A DNA stretch of 64,000 bases from Phlebopus portentosus (GCA_037892935.1 JAYXKI010000003.1:310001-374000), one strand, 5' to 3'; shown: positions 11,539 through 23,251, counted from the first letter of the stretch. Notes: a model not told the origin generated them from the sequence alone. A program made the numbers and translations.

Positions 11539-12272
11539 TTACCTCGAAATGCCATAGGATCCGCTGATCTTGAACTCTCCGGTCTCGGCATTATAGCGAA
11601 TGGTAACGAATTGTTTGGAAATGTATAAGTCGTTATACCTAAATCGCTAAGCAAGTTAATTCGACGAATATGTTATGCAACTCAACTGGCATACCTCGCT
11701 GATCCTATTATATCCTCCCTTATGAGATCCTCGAATTCCGCGCCAAGCATTCTCTTCTGTTTGAAGCTGGGAGGGCCGTCCATATTGAGCATTGCACCGA
11801 AGACCAGAGGGTCAGTACAGATTCCATCGTATGCGAACTTCGCGGTGTTTAACTTGCAGCTTGGCTTCCACTGCATAAGTCATCAACTGTCATGAAACGG
11901 AGAAAACTAAGTGTAGATATAACGTACAACCAGGAGCCTCTTGATGCCGCGGACGACGGTGTCCAAAAGGCGATCAGCTTCCTGCGTAATCTGTTCCGGA
12001 GACTTCTGGGCGTTCGACGCACCCACCGTCGCGTTCGCTTGCGCCTTCTTCAACTCCTTCACTTCATGCTCCAGACTAGCTACATAATTCGCGATTTCTG
12101 CAAACGCTTTGCGCACGGCGTTTTTGTCATTCAACTCCAGTTCAGAATTCTCAAACCCAGAGTCTACGGCGGCGAGTATAGCTTTCGCAGAGGCGTGGAG
12201 CGACGTGTCGATTTTTGCCTTCTTCGTGGAAAGCTTCGCTCTACTCGTGTCGGATTTCCGCTTTGCCGACAT
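11539..12272 (-). CDS. Unknown basic coiled-coil-like protein, intact copy
   Basis: Three exons (12272-11928, 11870-11695, 11638-11539) join in frame to 206 residues. I do not recognise the family. Residues 1-25 are Lys/Ser rich with KKAKID, a possible nuclear signal. Residues about 45-90 are helical and Glu/Lys/Leu rich, likely a short coiled coil (AEIANYVASLEHEVKELKKA). The C-terminal half has a single globular look with CKLNTAKFAYDGICTDPLVF, GPPSFKQ and a beta-like end, YNAETGEFKISGSYG. It is the conserved member of a tandem pair; its sister at 10303 is dead. The second splice acceptor (before TGGAAG) was chosen because it alone keeps the frame. Confidence 0.68.
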
Positions 12273-13274
12273 GTTTCGTTCAACGTCCTTGAGATGAAAG
12301 AACCAGACGCGTCGCGACGCGTCCTCTTTACATGGAAAGACAATTCATTCTCCGCCGGTAACTTCCTGGTGGGGCAGGGTTGTACGCGGCCCTACGCGAT
12401 TTTCGTTTACCTCTGATAGTGCTATTATCTGCGAGATTCTAGTTGGCCGATCAAAGCATGGTCCGTATTCTTGCGCAGGAATACAAAGATTATTCTCAAT
12501 GTTCTTCTCATAGTGTTTGTAGGACATACGCAGACTGGAGGATGCGAAGGCGTCTAATGACGGAACAACCAGGATCGTGGTTCAAAATCTCGCACTATTC
12601 CAGCCAAGCGAAGGGGCAGAAGAGTTTCCTGAACCAATTTTGAAGTACGTTCTATGTCGTTTTGTATTCGTCAACCTTATCGAACACAATTGTGAGCACA
12701 TAGCAATGACCAAACAGAGGTAAATACGAACGATTGCGTAGTTTCAATTGAATTTCTTAGGCTGTGTCAGAACTACATGACTCAAGGAGTAAACGATAAG
12801 GCAATGTACCCTGGGGAACTGTATGAGCGAGTGTCAAGTTTTGTTTTCCAGTCCATTCGGGAAAACTGTCGAATCTGGAAGATGCCTTGGTGTGCTATAG
12901 TTGAGACGGACGAAAGAATTTATGACGGCCGCTACCTGTGTAGTCATAAATAACGGAAGAAATCTATGTCTCTTTTTAAATCTCTCAAACCTCGAACTGA
13001 CTTGGCCTACCTCTCGCTCACAGGATTAAGGCACTCTAAGGGTAAGTCCATATGACCTTTTCTTTTGATATAGGGCGACAAGAAAGGGGTGTGATAAAAG
13101 ATTTCCGTAATTTCCATATCAGGTGCACTCCAAATCCGCGGTCATTCAATTTCAAATCAAAGTTCCACAGATAGGCTGCCGGCGGCAATAGCTCTCTATC
13201 TATCTATATAATAAACCCGGCTCTTTCACTGTGTATCTTCAACGCAAGTTTGACCGTTCATCAAACCCGCAACG
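12273..13274. other. Intergenic, no gene seen
   Basis: About 1 kb, AT-rich in the middle, with no convincing reading frame. The last 70 bases hold a ctatctatctata run and a TATATAATA-like stretch (13203-13211) some 65 bases before the start codon at 13275, which may serve as its promoter. Confidence 0.4.
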
Positions 13275-13944
13275 ATGGCCGGTATCGCGATACAATACGA
13301 CAACTACCCAGGCAAATTCTCTGTGCCGTCCAAAACAGACCCGCACGCCGGCTACCTACCTAAGGGACCGCCGATTCCAATCCCTACAGACCCGAACGTC
13401 TTGCGCTTCACTGCCAATGGCAAACTGATTCGTAACGGTGCCGTCATTAACAACTCAGACGTGCAGGTGTTCCGATTCCATAGCACCGGAGACAAGCATC
13501 TAGAGATGTACGACGATGCTGACAAGTTAGTCGCGCGGTATGAGCACGGTAAAGTGGATTATCGAGGAGGCGGAGAAATCAAAGGGAAGAAATTCGTCAG
13601 AGTTGGTGCTCCTGGAAAGACGTACGTCATCATAACCTCTCTTACCCCTCCTCAGTCGGGGCTGATTTTCTTCCAGCGGTGTGGCAGTGACATACGAGGG
13701 GATGGAATACGAAATTATTCAAGAATTGTTCTACGCTATCGTGCGGACGATCCCAGAGTGCGAGCGCGTCGCGGTCGTATACAATTACACTGGAAAGCTC
13801 TCAATCGAGATGATCGACTCGGGAATTGGTAATACCGAACTACAGACGCAGCTTGTGTTTGTCACCGCTTTGATGGAGTCCAAGATCATGAAGAAAGACA
13901 GCCTTGGCAAGAAAATCGGTAGCATCATACCCAGGAAGTCGTGA
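13275..13944 (+). CDS. Small conserved-looking protein of unknown function
   Basis: Two exons (13275-13621, 13677-13944) join in frame to 204 residues. There is no signal peptide or membrane segment. The N-terminal 40 residues are Pro/Asp rich; the rest alternates short beta-like strands (VLRFTANGKLIRNGAVI, VQVFRFHSTGDKHLEMYD) with a helical block EYEIIQELFYAIVRTI, ending in a basic KKIGSIIPRKS. I cannot name the family. A second start reading in another frame overlaps it but lacks this pattern. Confidence 0.62.
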
Positions 13945-14146
13945 AGGAGGGATATATTTTGTCCGTTTATTGTTAACTTCGTTGTCACAGTAGTGTACTC
14001 AGCAGGCTCAGATGTTGTGATTTTACGAATATGATTTTTTTTAGACAGCACTGCCACACGTGATGTGTACTTGATTGGCGCGAAGTCCCGTGACTTGAAC
14101 ACCAACTACAGCACCCGAAGCAATTTCTCCTTTTAAGATTACGCAG

Positions 14147-14858
14147 ATGCCACGATCTAAAGCCAATCACTGCTTCGAAGGTGAGAACGCGGGAGAGTTG
14201 CTCGACCTCATTGCCAGAAAGAGAGCAGAAAGGCAGAGTAAGCCACGAGACGTTCGCAACAGGATAATTGTACGCGCACCATTAACGCCCCGAATGGTGC
14301 GCATGAATGAAGTTCGAGAATTTGAGGGTGAGGATGGAGAGATCGTAAAGGATGAGACGCGTCCTGGGAGAGATGTAACAATGTCCCTCTCAAACGTCTT
14401 TGCTCATCTGAAGGAGGCAGCTGCGGGTACGTGTCCTTCCGGGTTCTATTACCGCGAGAGAACTCTCTATGTTCTGATACTTGCCTGCCAGCTCTCAAGC
14501 AAATGCATACCATCATAGGTCAAGTGCATACAGACGTCTGTCCTGACAATCTATTGCTGCATTTCGGGAAGGACAACGAGATTGTTTACCTTCTCAACGA
14601 TTTCGACTCGGCTTACTATGGTCGTCTGAATCCAACGCATTATGGGAAGAAGGCTGCAGCAAAGGAAGATCCGGAGAGCTTCAAATGCATTTTTGACGCT
14701 TATACTTACGAAGATATGGTGAGCACGACACATTCCGGATCGTATACTGTAATCTGAGTAGGCTGACTGATATTGACCTGACGTAGGTTGAACACTTAAA
14801 GAACAGTCCCATGATAAATCAAGATACCACAAAGAAGACGGTGTCGACAGAAGCATAG
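14147..14858 (+). CDS. Kinase C-lobe-like protein, FunK1 style, lacking an N-lobe
   Basis: Three exons (14147-14426, 14492-14718, 14787-14858) give 192 residues. The middle holds a catalytic-loop-like sequence VHTDVCPDNLLL (His-x-Asp, Asn four residues on) and then LLNDFDSAYYG, where DFD stands for DFG. This order matches fungal FunK1-type kinases, in which the metal-binding triplet often reads DFD. No Gly-rich loop and no VAIK lysine precede it; the first 95 residues are basic and acidic linker. It ends with a short Lys/Thr tail. It may be a truncated kinase remnant still kept in frame or a pseudokinase-like adaptor. Activity is doubtful. Confidence 0.6.
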
Positions 14859-15263
14859 GTCGTGTCTCTCAATGCAGGTCCCGGATCGAGCGAACGACGA
14901 ACTTGATAATCCTTGGCAACACCTAATGGTTGGCCGAATATCTGCATTCCTTTGCATTTCACGAGCGACCTTATCATATCGCAGATCTCAATGTAAGATT
15001 ATTCCCAAATTCAATGTACGATACCTCAGGCATACGACGTCGTGTATCTTAGCCATATCCGATCAGGTTGCCTACCTAGGCTGTTTCAGCCTAGGAGGGT
15101 AGTTCATGAATGTAACGGCTTTGCGACTTGCATGAAATAGCCAGCACTTTGAACCATCTAATCTAAAGAGAATTAAGTGCATCGTTAGCTATATAGACAG
15201 GCAAACCTTAGTCAGTAAAGAAAGCACATTACGACAATAAAGTTACTTTACTGTTGTATTGTA

Positions 15264-15346
15264 GGCCGCATGGCCTAATGGTTAAGGCGTCTGACTTCGA
15301 TTGTCACGATATCAGGAGACTGCAGGTTCAAGTCCTGCTGTGGTCG
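15264..15346 (+). tRNA. tRNA-Arg(TCG) with intron
   Basis: Acceptor stem GGCCGCA pairs with TGTGGTC, D-arm GCCT/AGGC, anticodon stem TCTGA/TCAGG and T-arm GCAGG/CCTGC around TTCAAGT. The anticodon loop reads C-T-TCG-A and is followed by a roughly 10-base intron at the canonical place one base 3' of the anticodon. A T-run just after the gene (ctctttttcg) fits a Pol III terminator. Confidence 0.9.
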
Positions 15347-15778
15347 ACTCTTTTTCGACGTTGTTCTATTGGCTTAAAATTTCTAGGCTCGTAGTCGTAC
15401 TTGTTCCCTTGAGTAAGAAGAGAACAAATTGTCAAAACGTTTTGGAGTTCCAAGCTGAGATGATACCTTCAAAATTCGAAGCAAAACACTGTGCCTACTT
15501 GGTTCACTCATCACGCAATAATTTGATTCTACATCCGTTGTATTTTGTCAGAGTGCGTGAAGTACATGCGTAGGACTAGCTATCCTGATAATAAGTTCAT
15601 GAAATGATTCGATGCTGATCATTGTCTGATAGTTGAGAAGAATAAGAACGTGAGAGGAACAAGAAACCTGGAATTGCGTCAAATGTATATTGCCGTGCAG
15701 AATGATGGATGAATCGAAAATTGAGCAAAGTTTTGCAGGTTGAAACGTAAGTGGAGCTGGAAAGAGAAGAACGGCCTA

Positions 15779-18128
15779 TTACTGCAGAGTGGATGAGCTT
15801 GCTCCTCCCAACTCTTGTTCGACGGCTTCACAGTCACGGGAGGATTCGTTGCCGAAGTCGAGGTTCTCCAATTGAGGATAGTCCTGAAATTCCTCGAGAT
15901 CTGCGTGGAATTCGCAAGGTTGATTGCCAATCGGAATGCCTTCACCAGACTGAAGAAGTCGGATTACGTCCCCGTAGTCCGTCGGAATTCTAATACGATG
16001 CTCCTCCGTCACCTCATCAACGAAGTGGTACTTGCCGCAACGTCCGCCTCCAAGTGGATGGGGGAAGAACGCATCATCACCAACATCAGTATCTAAACTC
16101 GAGCTCGTAGCAGACGAAGAAGAAGAATAGCTGGAAGAACCGGTGCTTTCAGCAAGGAAAGGATGGTAAAGTGCTTCTCGTGCTGTGATTCGGTTGATGG
16201 ATTCAGGAAGAAGTAGCTTTTCGAGCAGGTCGAAGGCAAGCTCGAGATCCTGGATGTAAGAATCAGGGTCTGATACTCTATTTTGAGAGACTGAAGGAGA
16301 GGATGAAGGGGAACTGGGAGGTGAAGGCACGTCAAAGATGCTTGGATTATTCTTCTCAACGAACTCGCGCCAAGCCATGCCGTCCCGTGTAACACTCGGT
16401 ACGTTCGTAGCAAAGGTTCGGTCTACATATAATGATCAGACTATGATAAGTCGTCGATAAGATCTGTTACACGTACTGTGCAGAGTTGCAGCGCTCTCCA
16501 TCTTCCGTCTTCCAATTATGGCGGCGATCTCCATGAGAGCTTCGATGTCATCGTTTGATTGGAAAAGAGGAAACTTTCCGGTTAAGAAAAAGAGAAGAAT
16601 CATCCCAGCTGACCAGATATCGATAGCTATTCATTTTCTGTTGGTACCTAGTTACTAGCTTATCGGAGAACATGCTTACCACCAGTCTGCTCATTACACT
16701 TGAACAGGACTTCTGGGGCACGGAAGCCGCGTGTGCCTGCCCTATTGGCTTTTGAATGAGGTCTGCATCAAGTACTCAGACTAATCGCCTTTTGAGAACA
16801 CAGATGAGAAACCTACCTCATATCTTTTTCAGGATAACCTACTCGATCTGAAGACCATGCACTCTTCTGTCGGGCCTCGCGTTGTGCCGCCTTGACAAGA
16901 TTGGTGTCAATCAGCTTACTCGACTTCTTTGCGCCATGCAGGTGCTGGCGAGAAGGGGGCGTGTGCAGACACTGTCCATGTTTAGCATCGAAATCAATGC
17001 GCTGTCCAAGGTATGAGTAGACTCTTGTAAAATGCTCCACTCGACACTTACACATGCCAAGCCAAAGTCACAGAGTGTGCCGATGTAGGTACGCGAGTCG
17101 AATAGGAAGTTCGCAGGCTTTACGTCACGATGGATAATCCCGCGAGAATGAATGTCACGTAGTGCACGCAACAAAGAGCGGAAGTACGCCTTGATTCCTG
17201 ACATCGGTAGAGTGCGGTAAAAATCGCGGAAATCATCATTCTTATGGTAAGGCATAACGGCGACAACTTGGTCACGATGACGGAAGGCAGTAATGAGCTG
17301 AGAAACATGCCGGCACCCACGGCTATCTTCAAGGATGGTAATCTCGTTTCGGATACGCTCCGGGTTGCTAGTCACATAGATACGTTTGATAGCGACGAAG
17401 ACTTTTGCGCCAGGCGATGGGCTCGCGGACTGGTAGTACGCAGATGATGATGGAGGATGGCGGCCTTGCCAAGTACCGTTGTGCCACTTGGTTTCGTAGT
17501 GGAGGTCGAGAGCCTTGTAGACGGATGAGAATGTGCCTGTGCCCAGACGGTCGACGATCTTGTAGTCTTGCGCCAGCTGTGGAACAGCCTCTTCAAGTTC
17601 TGCGATCTCTTCTTCGATTTCGTCCCGCTCCTCCGACGATTTCAAGAAAATAGTCATCTCCTCGTCTGTCTGTGGTTCATCAAGCTCATCAGGTTCCTCA
17701 TCCGGTAAAGTATCTGGTGGCACATCATCGGCTCCGTCCAAGATATCGTCATCGTCCACTTCGATTGGGAACTCGACTGGCTTGATTTGCATTATCTCGT
17801 CATGGTCACTGTGTACGATCTCGAGTTCGTCGTCACTGTCGTTATCAGGAATCTGTTCATGTGCGACTCCTCTTTCAGCTAGTGTTAGCGCAGGTTCGAA
17901 GGTCAAGCGCTTGGCCTTGGGCGTTATCCCTGGAAATAAATTAAAGATATGGTTCTGATATTCTTCAACCTGATATCCATTGAGAGGATCGTCTGACGAA
18001 GGCGCTAAAGCTGGGTCCTTCTTCTGCTGTTGTTTGAGGTGCTCTTTGTAGCGCACATTCAGAGGATCCGAGGTGGGCACTTCCAGCGGATTTGAAGAAT
18101 GATGAGAGAAGAGAACTGGGGCGGCCAT
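15779..18128 (-). CDS. CDC7-type (Dbf4-dependent) protein kinase
   Basis: Five exons (18128-17052, 17001-16817, 16741-16680, 16626-16477, 16422-15779) give 705 residues. After an acidic N-terminal third, the kinase domain starts near residue 200: GTGTFSSVYKA glycine loop, VAIKRIYVTS with the catalytic Lys, HRDVKPANFLFD, DFGLA, then after a CDC7-type insert with basic HLHGAKKSSK, RAGTRGFRAPEVLFK and IDIWSAGMILL. These are diagnostic of Cdc7/Hsk1, which with Dbf4 phosphorylates MCM helicase to fire replication origins. A Ser/Pro-rich insert and an acidic tail follow. I chose the start at 18128 because the upstream in-frame Met lies almost on the neighbouring gene. RRP7 runs divergently from it. 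Confidence 0.93.
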
Positions 18129-18310
18129 CAGCCAACGACGAGCTCGATGGCTGGGAAGACGAGATTGCCACCTAAGTAGAAGGTTGAAGACGCGCGTGCC
18201 AAACAGAAGTAGGCACGTGAGCGCGACACCGTCACACGCGTACATAATCAGTAATTATGTCATTCGGACGTCGGTCCCTGGAGAAATTTCTTTGCTTTGC
18301 TTCACCAGCT

Positions 18311-19319
18311 ATGGATGGGCTTCCTAGCACGCTTTCTGGCTTTGCTGTGCTTCCGGTTGTCTATTCAAAGGATGCCACACATATCTTGTATGCGAAACAA
18401 CATACCGCTGCAAAGAAAACCACAAGCAAGGATACACCTGATGTTCTACCGAGGGATCGTACACTTTTCCTCGTGAACGTCCCTCCTGACGCGACGGAAC
18501 GCGAACTCACGCTGCTTTTCAAACCGGACGGGATAGTCGAGAAAGTCGTATTTGATCAACGAGCAGCAGAAGAAGAGGCATTAAATGCTCTTGAAGACAG
18601 TGATGATGATGATGAAGGGCAGGACGAAGACGAGTCCATGGAAGTAGACGAAGGTCGACCAGCCAAAAAGCCGAAGAAATCCAAGATGAAAGACGAACGA
18701 CCGATTCTCATTCCTCTCCCGACAACACCTCTGCGCACGTTTCGCCGGACAGGTCGAACCGCCTTTGTCGTCTTTTTGGACGCGTCCTCTCTGGCAAAAG
18801 CCCTTACACCTCCTCACAAGCCTCGTCTCTGGCCAAATTCCCCAGAGCCTCGGGGACTTGCGCATTACAAGGCTCTGTATTCCGCTATGCGTCCTCCCCC
18901 GGATGCCGTCCGCGCTCATGCAGAAAGCGCTGTTGCGCTCTACGACTATGAGAAAGCGAAACGTAAGTCTAGCGAATACCACAAGGGAGAGGCAATAGTA
19001 GACGAGGACGGCTTCACTCTCGTAACGCGTGGTGGTGCATATGGCAAGACACTTGGAGGAGGTATTTCCGTTGCCACTAAGCAATTCCAAGAAACGGGGG
19101 AGACCGCTACAAAGAAGAAAAAGAAGGCTGAGAAGGAGGGCTTCTATGCCTTCCAAAAGCATGAGAAGAAGAGACAAGGCAAGGAGCTTCATCGATCCGG
19201 ATACATCATTAGGCTGATATGCATCATTTTCAGAACTTATTGAGCTCAAGAAAAAATGGAGGGAGGACTTGGAGAAGGTCGAAAAGCTCAAGGAGACGAA
19301 GCGCTACAAGCCGTATTAA
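18311..19319 (+). CDS. RRP7: Ribosomal RNA processing protein 7
   Basis: Two exons (18311-19178, 19234-19319) give 317 residues; an in-frame Met at 18257 could add 18. An RRM-like segment (RTLFLVNVPPDATERELT) is split by an acidic insert, and the C-terminal Rrp7 block reads VDEDGFTLVTRGG, then FYAFQ.HEKKR and a helical LIELKKKWREDLEKV ending KRYKPY. Rrp7 acts with the UTP-C/CURI complex in small-subunit rRNA maturation in the nucleolus. The only intron has a GC donor (G|GCAAGG) and a normal AG acceptor; splicing it restores the conserved ending. Confidence 0.93.
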
Positions 19320-19376
19320 TTCCGATTACTATCCAAGGTACATCGTCTTTATTGTATTTACTCAAACAACAAACTG

Positions 19377-20085
19377 TCATCCGTCGTACGCAGGTGGTAG
19401 GTCGCCAGGTGCAGGGGTCGGAGGAGCCCTTGAGCCTGAAGGCTCTGGAGTACGATCAGCACTTCGAGTCTCATATAGCGCTAGGTTCATACTCGTCAGA
19501 CCGAATTGATCCCACAATGAGAGCCACGAATACATACGGAGTGTATCTGCCTCGCTTTCTGCCTGGCGCTTCATATAAATCGCGCGCTCGCGGCTCTTCT
19601 CCAGGGCACCAACGAACTGGAACAAACCACGATCCTTCAATCTAATCTCCGCTCGCGTGCCCGATACGAGTCCACCGTCCGGTGACGGCCTAATTTCAAG
19701 TTCCAGGTAGTTCGAACCAAAGACTGGCTGCTGGAAGGATGTGGAGAGGATGTTACTCAGAGGGACTGAGAGAGTTTCGAATGTCGGATTCGGAGAGGCG
19801 ATGAAAAGCAGCTAGAATTCAGAAAGTTAGCCGCAGTTAAGATCAGCAGAATAGATATTTCGGACAGAGACCCTCGCGTACCCGCTGATCTGTCAAATAT
19901 ATTCGCCCCGTTTCCTTCAACTTCTTCTCGCCACCTGTACCCCCAGCGGTCAAGCCCTGAACGGGCGGGGCGTTGGGGATGAACAACTGTACTTCCGCAC
20001 CATCGTCGATTGACAAGACGGTCACTTCATTTGGAAGAGGAATAGGGTTCCTTCGCTGATCCAGCATCGCCCAGTTGAGAGCCAT
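19377..20085 (-). CDS. WBP2-like GRAM-domain protein with PPxY motif
   Basis: Two exons (20085-19882, 19811-19377) give 212 residues. A GRAM-type fold spans most of it: start MALNWAMLD, strands GRIYLTDQR and LLFIASPNPTFETLSVPLSNI, PVFGSNYLELEI, then a helix GLFQFVGALEKSRERAIY. The end is Pro-rich and closes with LPPAYDG, a PPxY ligand for WW domains. This is the layout of WW-domain-binding protein 2 and the fungal UPF0664 stress-induced protein. It probably serves as an adaptor for WW proteins such as Rsp5-type ubiquitin ligases (inference). It converges on RRP7, with 57 bases between the stops. Confidence 0.88.
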
Positions 20086-22092
20086 GTTTCGCGTAATTGA
20101 AGAGAACTTGCACGATACTTCACTGTTTGAATGTGCGGTTGTTGTGTGTAAACTGATATCTCGAGCTTTCCAGCAGATACGTGGGGATCATTACAAATAT
20201 ACACTTTAGGGACCATCACACGTGACCGGCTTTCCATCATGATCAGATTTCAAGTTGAGCGTCGCTAGCTACGTATCAGTTCCGCGACAATTCATTTCTT
20301 CTGCAAGGTAGGAGGTGCTGGAGCTTACGCTTATTGTATTTATCGTTGATACTTTTAAGAGAAGCATTGCGTCAAGACAGTCAAGACCTACCTTAGTCGT
20401 TTGCCACTAAATGGACTATGACAGCGAAACATAACAACGAATGCTACATCAACACTTCTAGTAGAAACTGATGGTTTCCTCGATCGTGCTGGCGAATTGT
20501 GCCTATCGCTTTGCTTCTGACATGGGAACGTCCCGATCGTTTTCTTTGTTATGCATTTTTTTTACCATCGAGTTTGGACTGGCTAAAATGGGTGGCAAGG
20601 ACGTCATCGCGGTGTTGTCCTGGTGCCGCTGTTTTTTTTTCTCGAGCTACAAGGCGTCAGATGCAATCCCCCGTCCGAGTGGGCAACCCACTTTCCCTAA
20701 AGAGCGGGGCAACCGCCACTTCATCGCGAAAGACCCCTTTATAAACGCTTTACATCCGCCAGGGACAAAAGGACCTTGTGGTGCAAGCCATGATTCAATG
20801 CTCTGTCTCTTATGGTCAGGGCAAGCGATATATGAGCACTCATTCTATTCAATGGTCTTCGGGAAGATCAAGGCGGCGGAAACACTGGTATATCGCAAAG
20901 ATCCGTAAGTAGCGCGCGTGGATTCCGCACTACGTTCGCGTTGTGATATTGTGGAGGATCGTATCTGATTGTAAATCATGCTTAATACAGGTATACTTCC
21001 AAATCAATTGCGTCAACATTAATATTACTATTAATATTGTGTGCGCATGTTCGTGGCGTTAGGGGACAAACTAGGTCAGCTTCTTTCATGACATACGGAA
21101 AAATAACGCTTCAACCGAAATTTCTACATTTAGTTACAGTTTTGCCTTTTTCTGCTTAGGATGGAAAACAACTGGCGGCTTCTCACCCCTTGGGGCCAAA
21201 AGGTGAATTACATTGCAATGAACATGTCAAATCACAGATGACCTAAATAATCTTAAAATCTTCTAGCCTTTCTGTTTCCGCTTCGACGTCGGTATTTTCG
21301 CCAACTCTGTTGAGATGAACATGTTCAATATATCAAACACTCGGTGACTTTAGTCAAGCTCAGGTATCATCGGATCTTGGTGGGCTACTCAAAGAAGGTA
21401 TCCACGTTGACGAGGTAGGAATGTGACCAAGCTCGGCCCGCAGTGGAGACTCTCAAAATGCATTGCTGAAGCAACATGTTTGGGCGGGTACCTGGGAGCT
21501 CCCAGAACGAATTGGAAGACCTCGCTTCTGCTCCAACCAATGTGAGGGGCGTTTCAGCCCGACACTTGTTAGCATCATCGTTCTTCTGTTCGGACGGACC
21601 TCATTGCCGCAAACAAATTGATTTGTCCAAAGGTGTGTACACGTTACTCACGTAACAGCGCCTGAAGGGACGTTCCTAATTCACCGCTTCGGCCAACTTA
21701 AGTCTGTGACGAACAGAATGTGCAGAAGAAGGGCCAGAAAAAGGGTACTTCGCGAAGATGCTTCGTTCCTTCCTTCGTCCTTTCCTTTCAGCGCTGGTCT
21801 TCACCCAAATTTGGACCTGTTTTATCCGGATTTCCTCAGTCCTGACTCCTCAAATTCAGTCGTTCTTATCCGGATTAGGCTCAGGCATCCATCGGTATTC
21901 TGAAGAGTCCTGGTATAGCTTGTTATTTTTGACCAAATCATGCGTAACAGAATACGCACAGACCACCACCAGCGGTTATAAAAGACCGTCTGTTTTCGTG
22001 GTTCAATCTTCAGTCGTCTACTCAACCCAGTTAACGGCTATCATCTCTCTTCACAAGCTTCACCAGTTTAAACCACGTTCTAAGAAATCACA
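20086..22092. promoter_or_regulatory. Long upstream region of hydrophobin 2
   Basis: About 2 kb without a supported gene. It holds T-runs near 20630 and AT-rich motifs around 21000-21040. Long upstream regions are usual for hydrophobin genes controlled by development, and the TATA box at its end fits, but I see no specific operator. Confidence 0.4.
21977..21984 (+). promoter_or_regulatory. TATA box of hydrophobin 2
   Basis: TATAAAAG lies 116 bases before the start codon at 22093, preceded by no other TATA match in the near upstream. Confidence 0.65.
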
Positions 22093-22626
22093 ATGATCTT
22101 CAACAAGTATATCGCTCTGCTCGCCCTCCCCATTCTTGCTGCCGCCACACCCATGCCGGGAGGTTCTCCGACCACTCAGCCTGCGAAATCGTCTACTGTC
22201 ACCGTTACCGCGACTTCCACTGCAACGCAGCCGGCGAGCCAGTGCAACACCGGTGACCTCCAGTGCTGCAACTCCGTCCAGTCGTCAAGTAGCTCTGATG
22301 CTACGGGTCTCCTTGCTCTCCTCGGCATCGTCCTCCAGGGCGTTGACATCCCCGTCGGCCTGACTTGCAACCCGATATCTGTTATCGGCCTCGGTTCATC
22401 GGGCTGGTAAGTTACACTGGGCTTTACGTTTCTAGAAGTAGTCCCCTTGCTCAACCGACTTTTTTGTTCAACTGTAGCTCGGCTAACCCTGTCTGCTGCG
22501 AGAACAACAGCTACGGTACGCACTGATTTTTCTCCTACTTCCTCCTGTTCACCGGATTGATCATACTTCTGTCTTATAGGCGGTCTCATCTCCCTCGGCT
22601 GCGTCCCCGTCAATTTGTCGCTCTAA
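22093..22626 (+). CDS. Class I hydrophobin (copy 2)
   Basis: Three exons (22093-22406, 22478-22515, 22580-22626) give 132 residues. A signal peptide covers roughly residues 1-19 ([18 protein letters not shown]), then a Thr/Ser/Val-rich spacer and eight cysteines in the order C, CC, C, C, CC, C ([17 protein letters not shown] split by the intron, [15 protein letters not shown]). It is a secreted surface-active coat protein. It shares both intron positions with copy 1 at 5416 and an N-terminus with the same plan, so they stem from one duplication. The GC-rich, C-ending codon use is stronger here than in copy 1, hinting at high expression. Confidence 0.95.
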
Positions 22627-23251
22627 ACTCCGCCCCGACCCCCCGTGTCAGCCCTTTCGGGCATGTAATTCGTCGCGCTGCATTGCATAGTAGTACAAGA
22701 TACCATGCCATGTTAAACCTATATAGGTCTTGTAGTTTTTTAGCATGTATTATGCGCCGTGGACTTGTTGTGTTTGGTTATGTGTTTGGTTGTATCTGTT
22801 ATGAATAAATACCTCGTTTGACTAACGATATATCTCATCGACCGACCGTCCGTCCGTCCGTCAAATTGAATCGAATCAATTGTGTGCGTGTGTGAGAGAG
22901 AGAAAAGAAGTTGATCCAGGACAAATCCAGCGATCTGCAGTGCAGGTCATGAATGACGAACATCTCTACTCTACTCTACTCTACTACATCGCAACAACAC
23001 GTAACGCCGATCTTTTCTTTCTTTCCAGCTCTTGTTTATGCAGGTGTGATGTGATCAAACACTATATCGAGGAAGAGAGCATAACAGATATGTACATGGA
23101 CCCCGGAGAAGGGAGAGGAGAGGCTCGAGTAGTCGAACACTTAGTACACACAAGGCATGGCTTTCTTCAAGCGAGTCTTCCTCCGAACCATATATATAAC
23201 ATCAACTGGCTATTGAGTAAAAACATAAAATGGACTATTCTAGTCCCCGTA

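Larger units (their letters stand above)
11299..12400. repeat. Tandem duplication, unit B
   Basis: Second unit of the duplication described at 10061. It holds the orphan 14-3-3 tail and the intact copy of the unknown gene. The right end is approximate because similarity fades between about 12385 and 12415. Confidence 0.78.

Noticed and set aside
18581..19291. Minus-strand frame of 236 residues opposite RRP7
   Set aside because: Leu/Ser-rich antisense reading of the RRP7 coding exon; no homology signal.
20471..20908. Open frame of 145 residues before hydrophobin 2
   Set aside because: Composition is unlike a fungal protein, no splice partners, and it lies in the hydrophobin upstream region.
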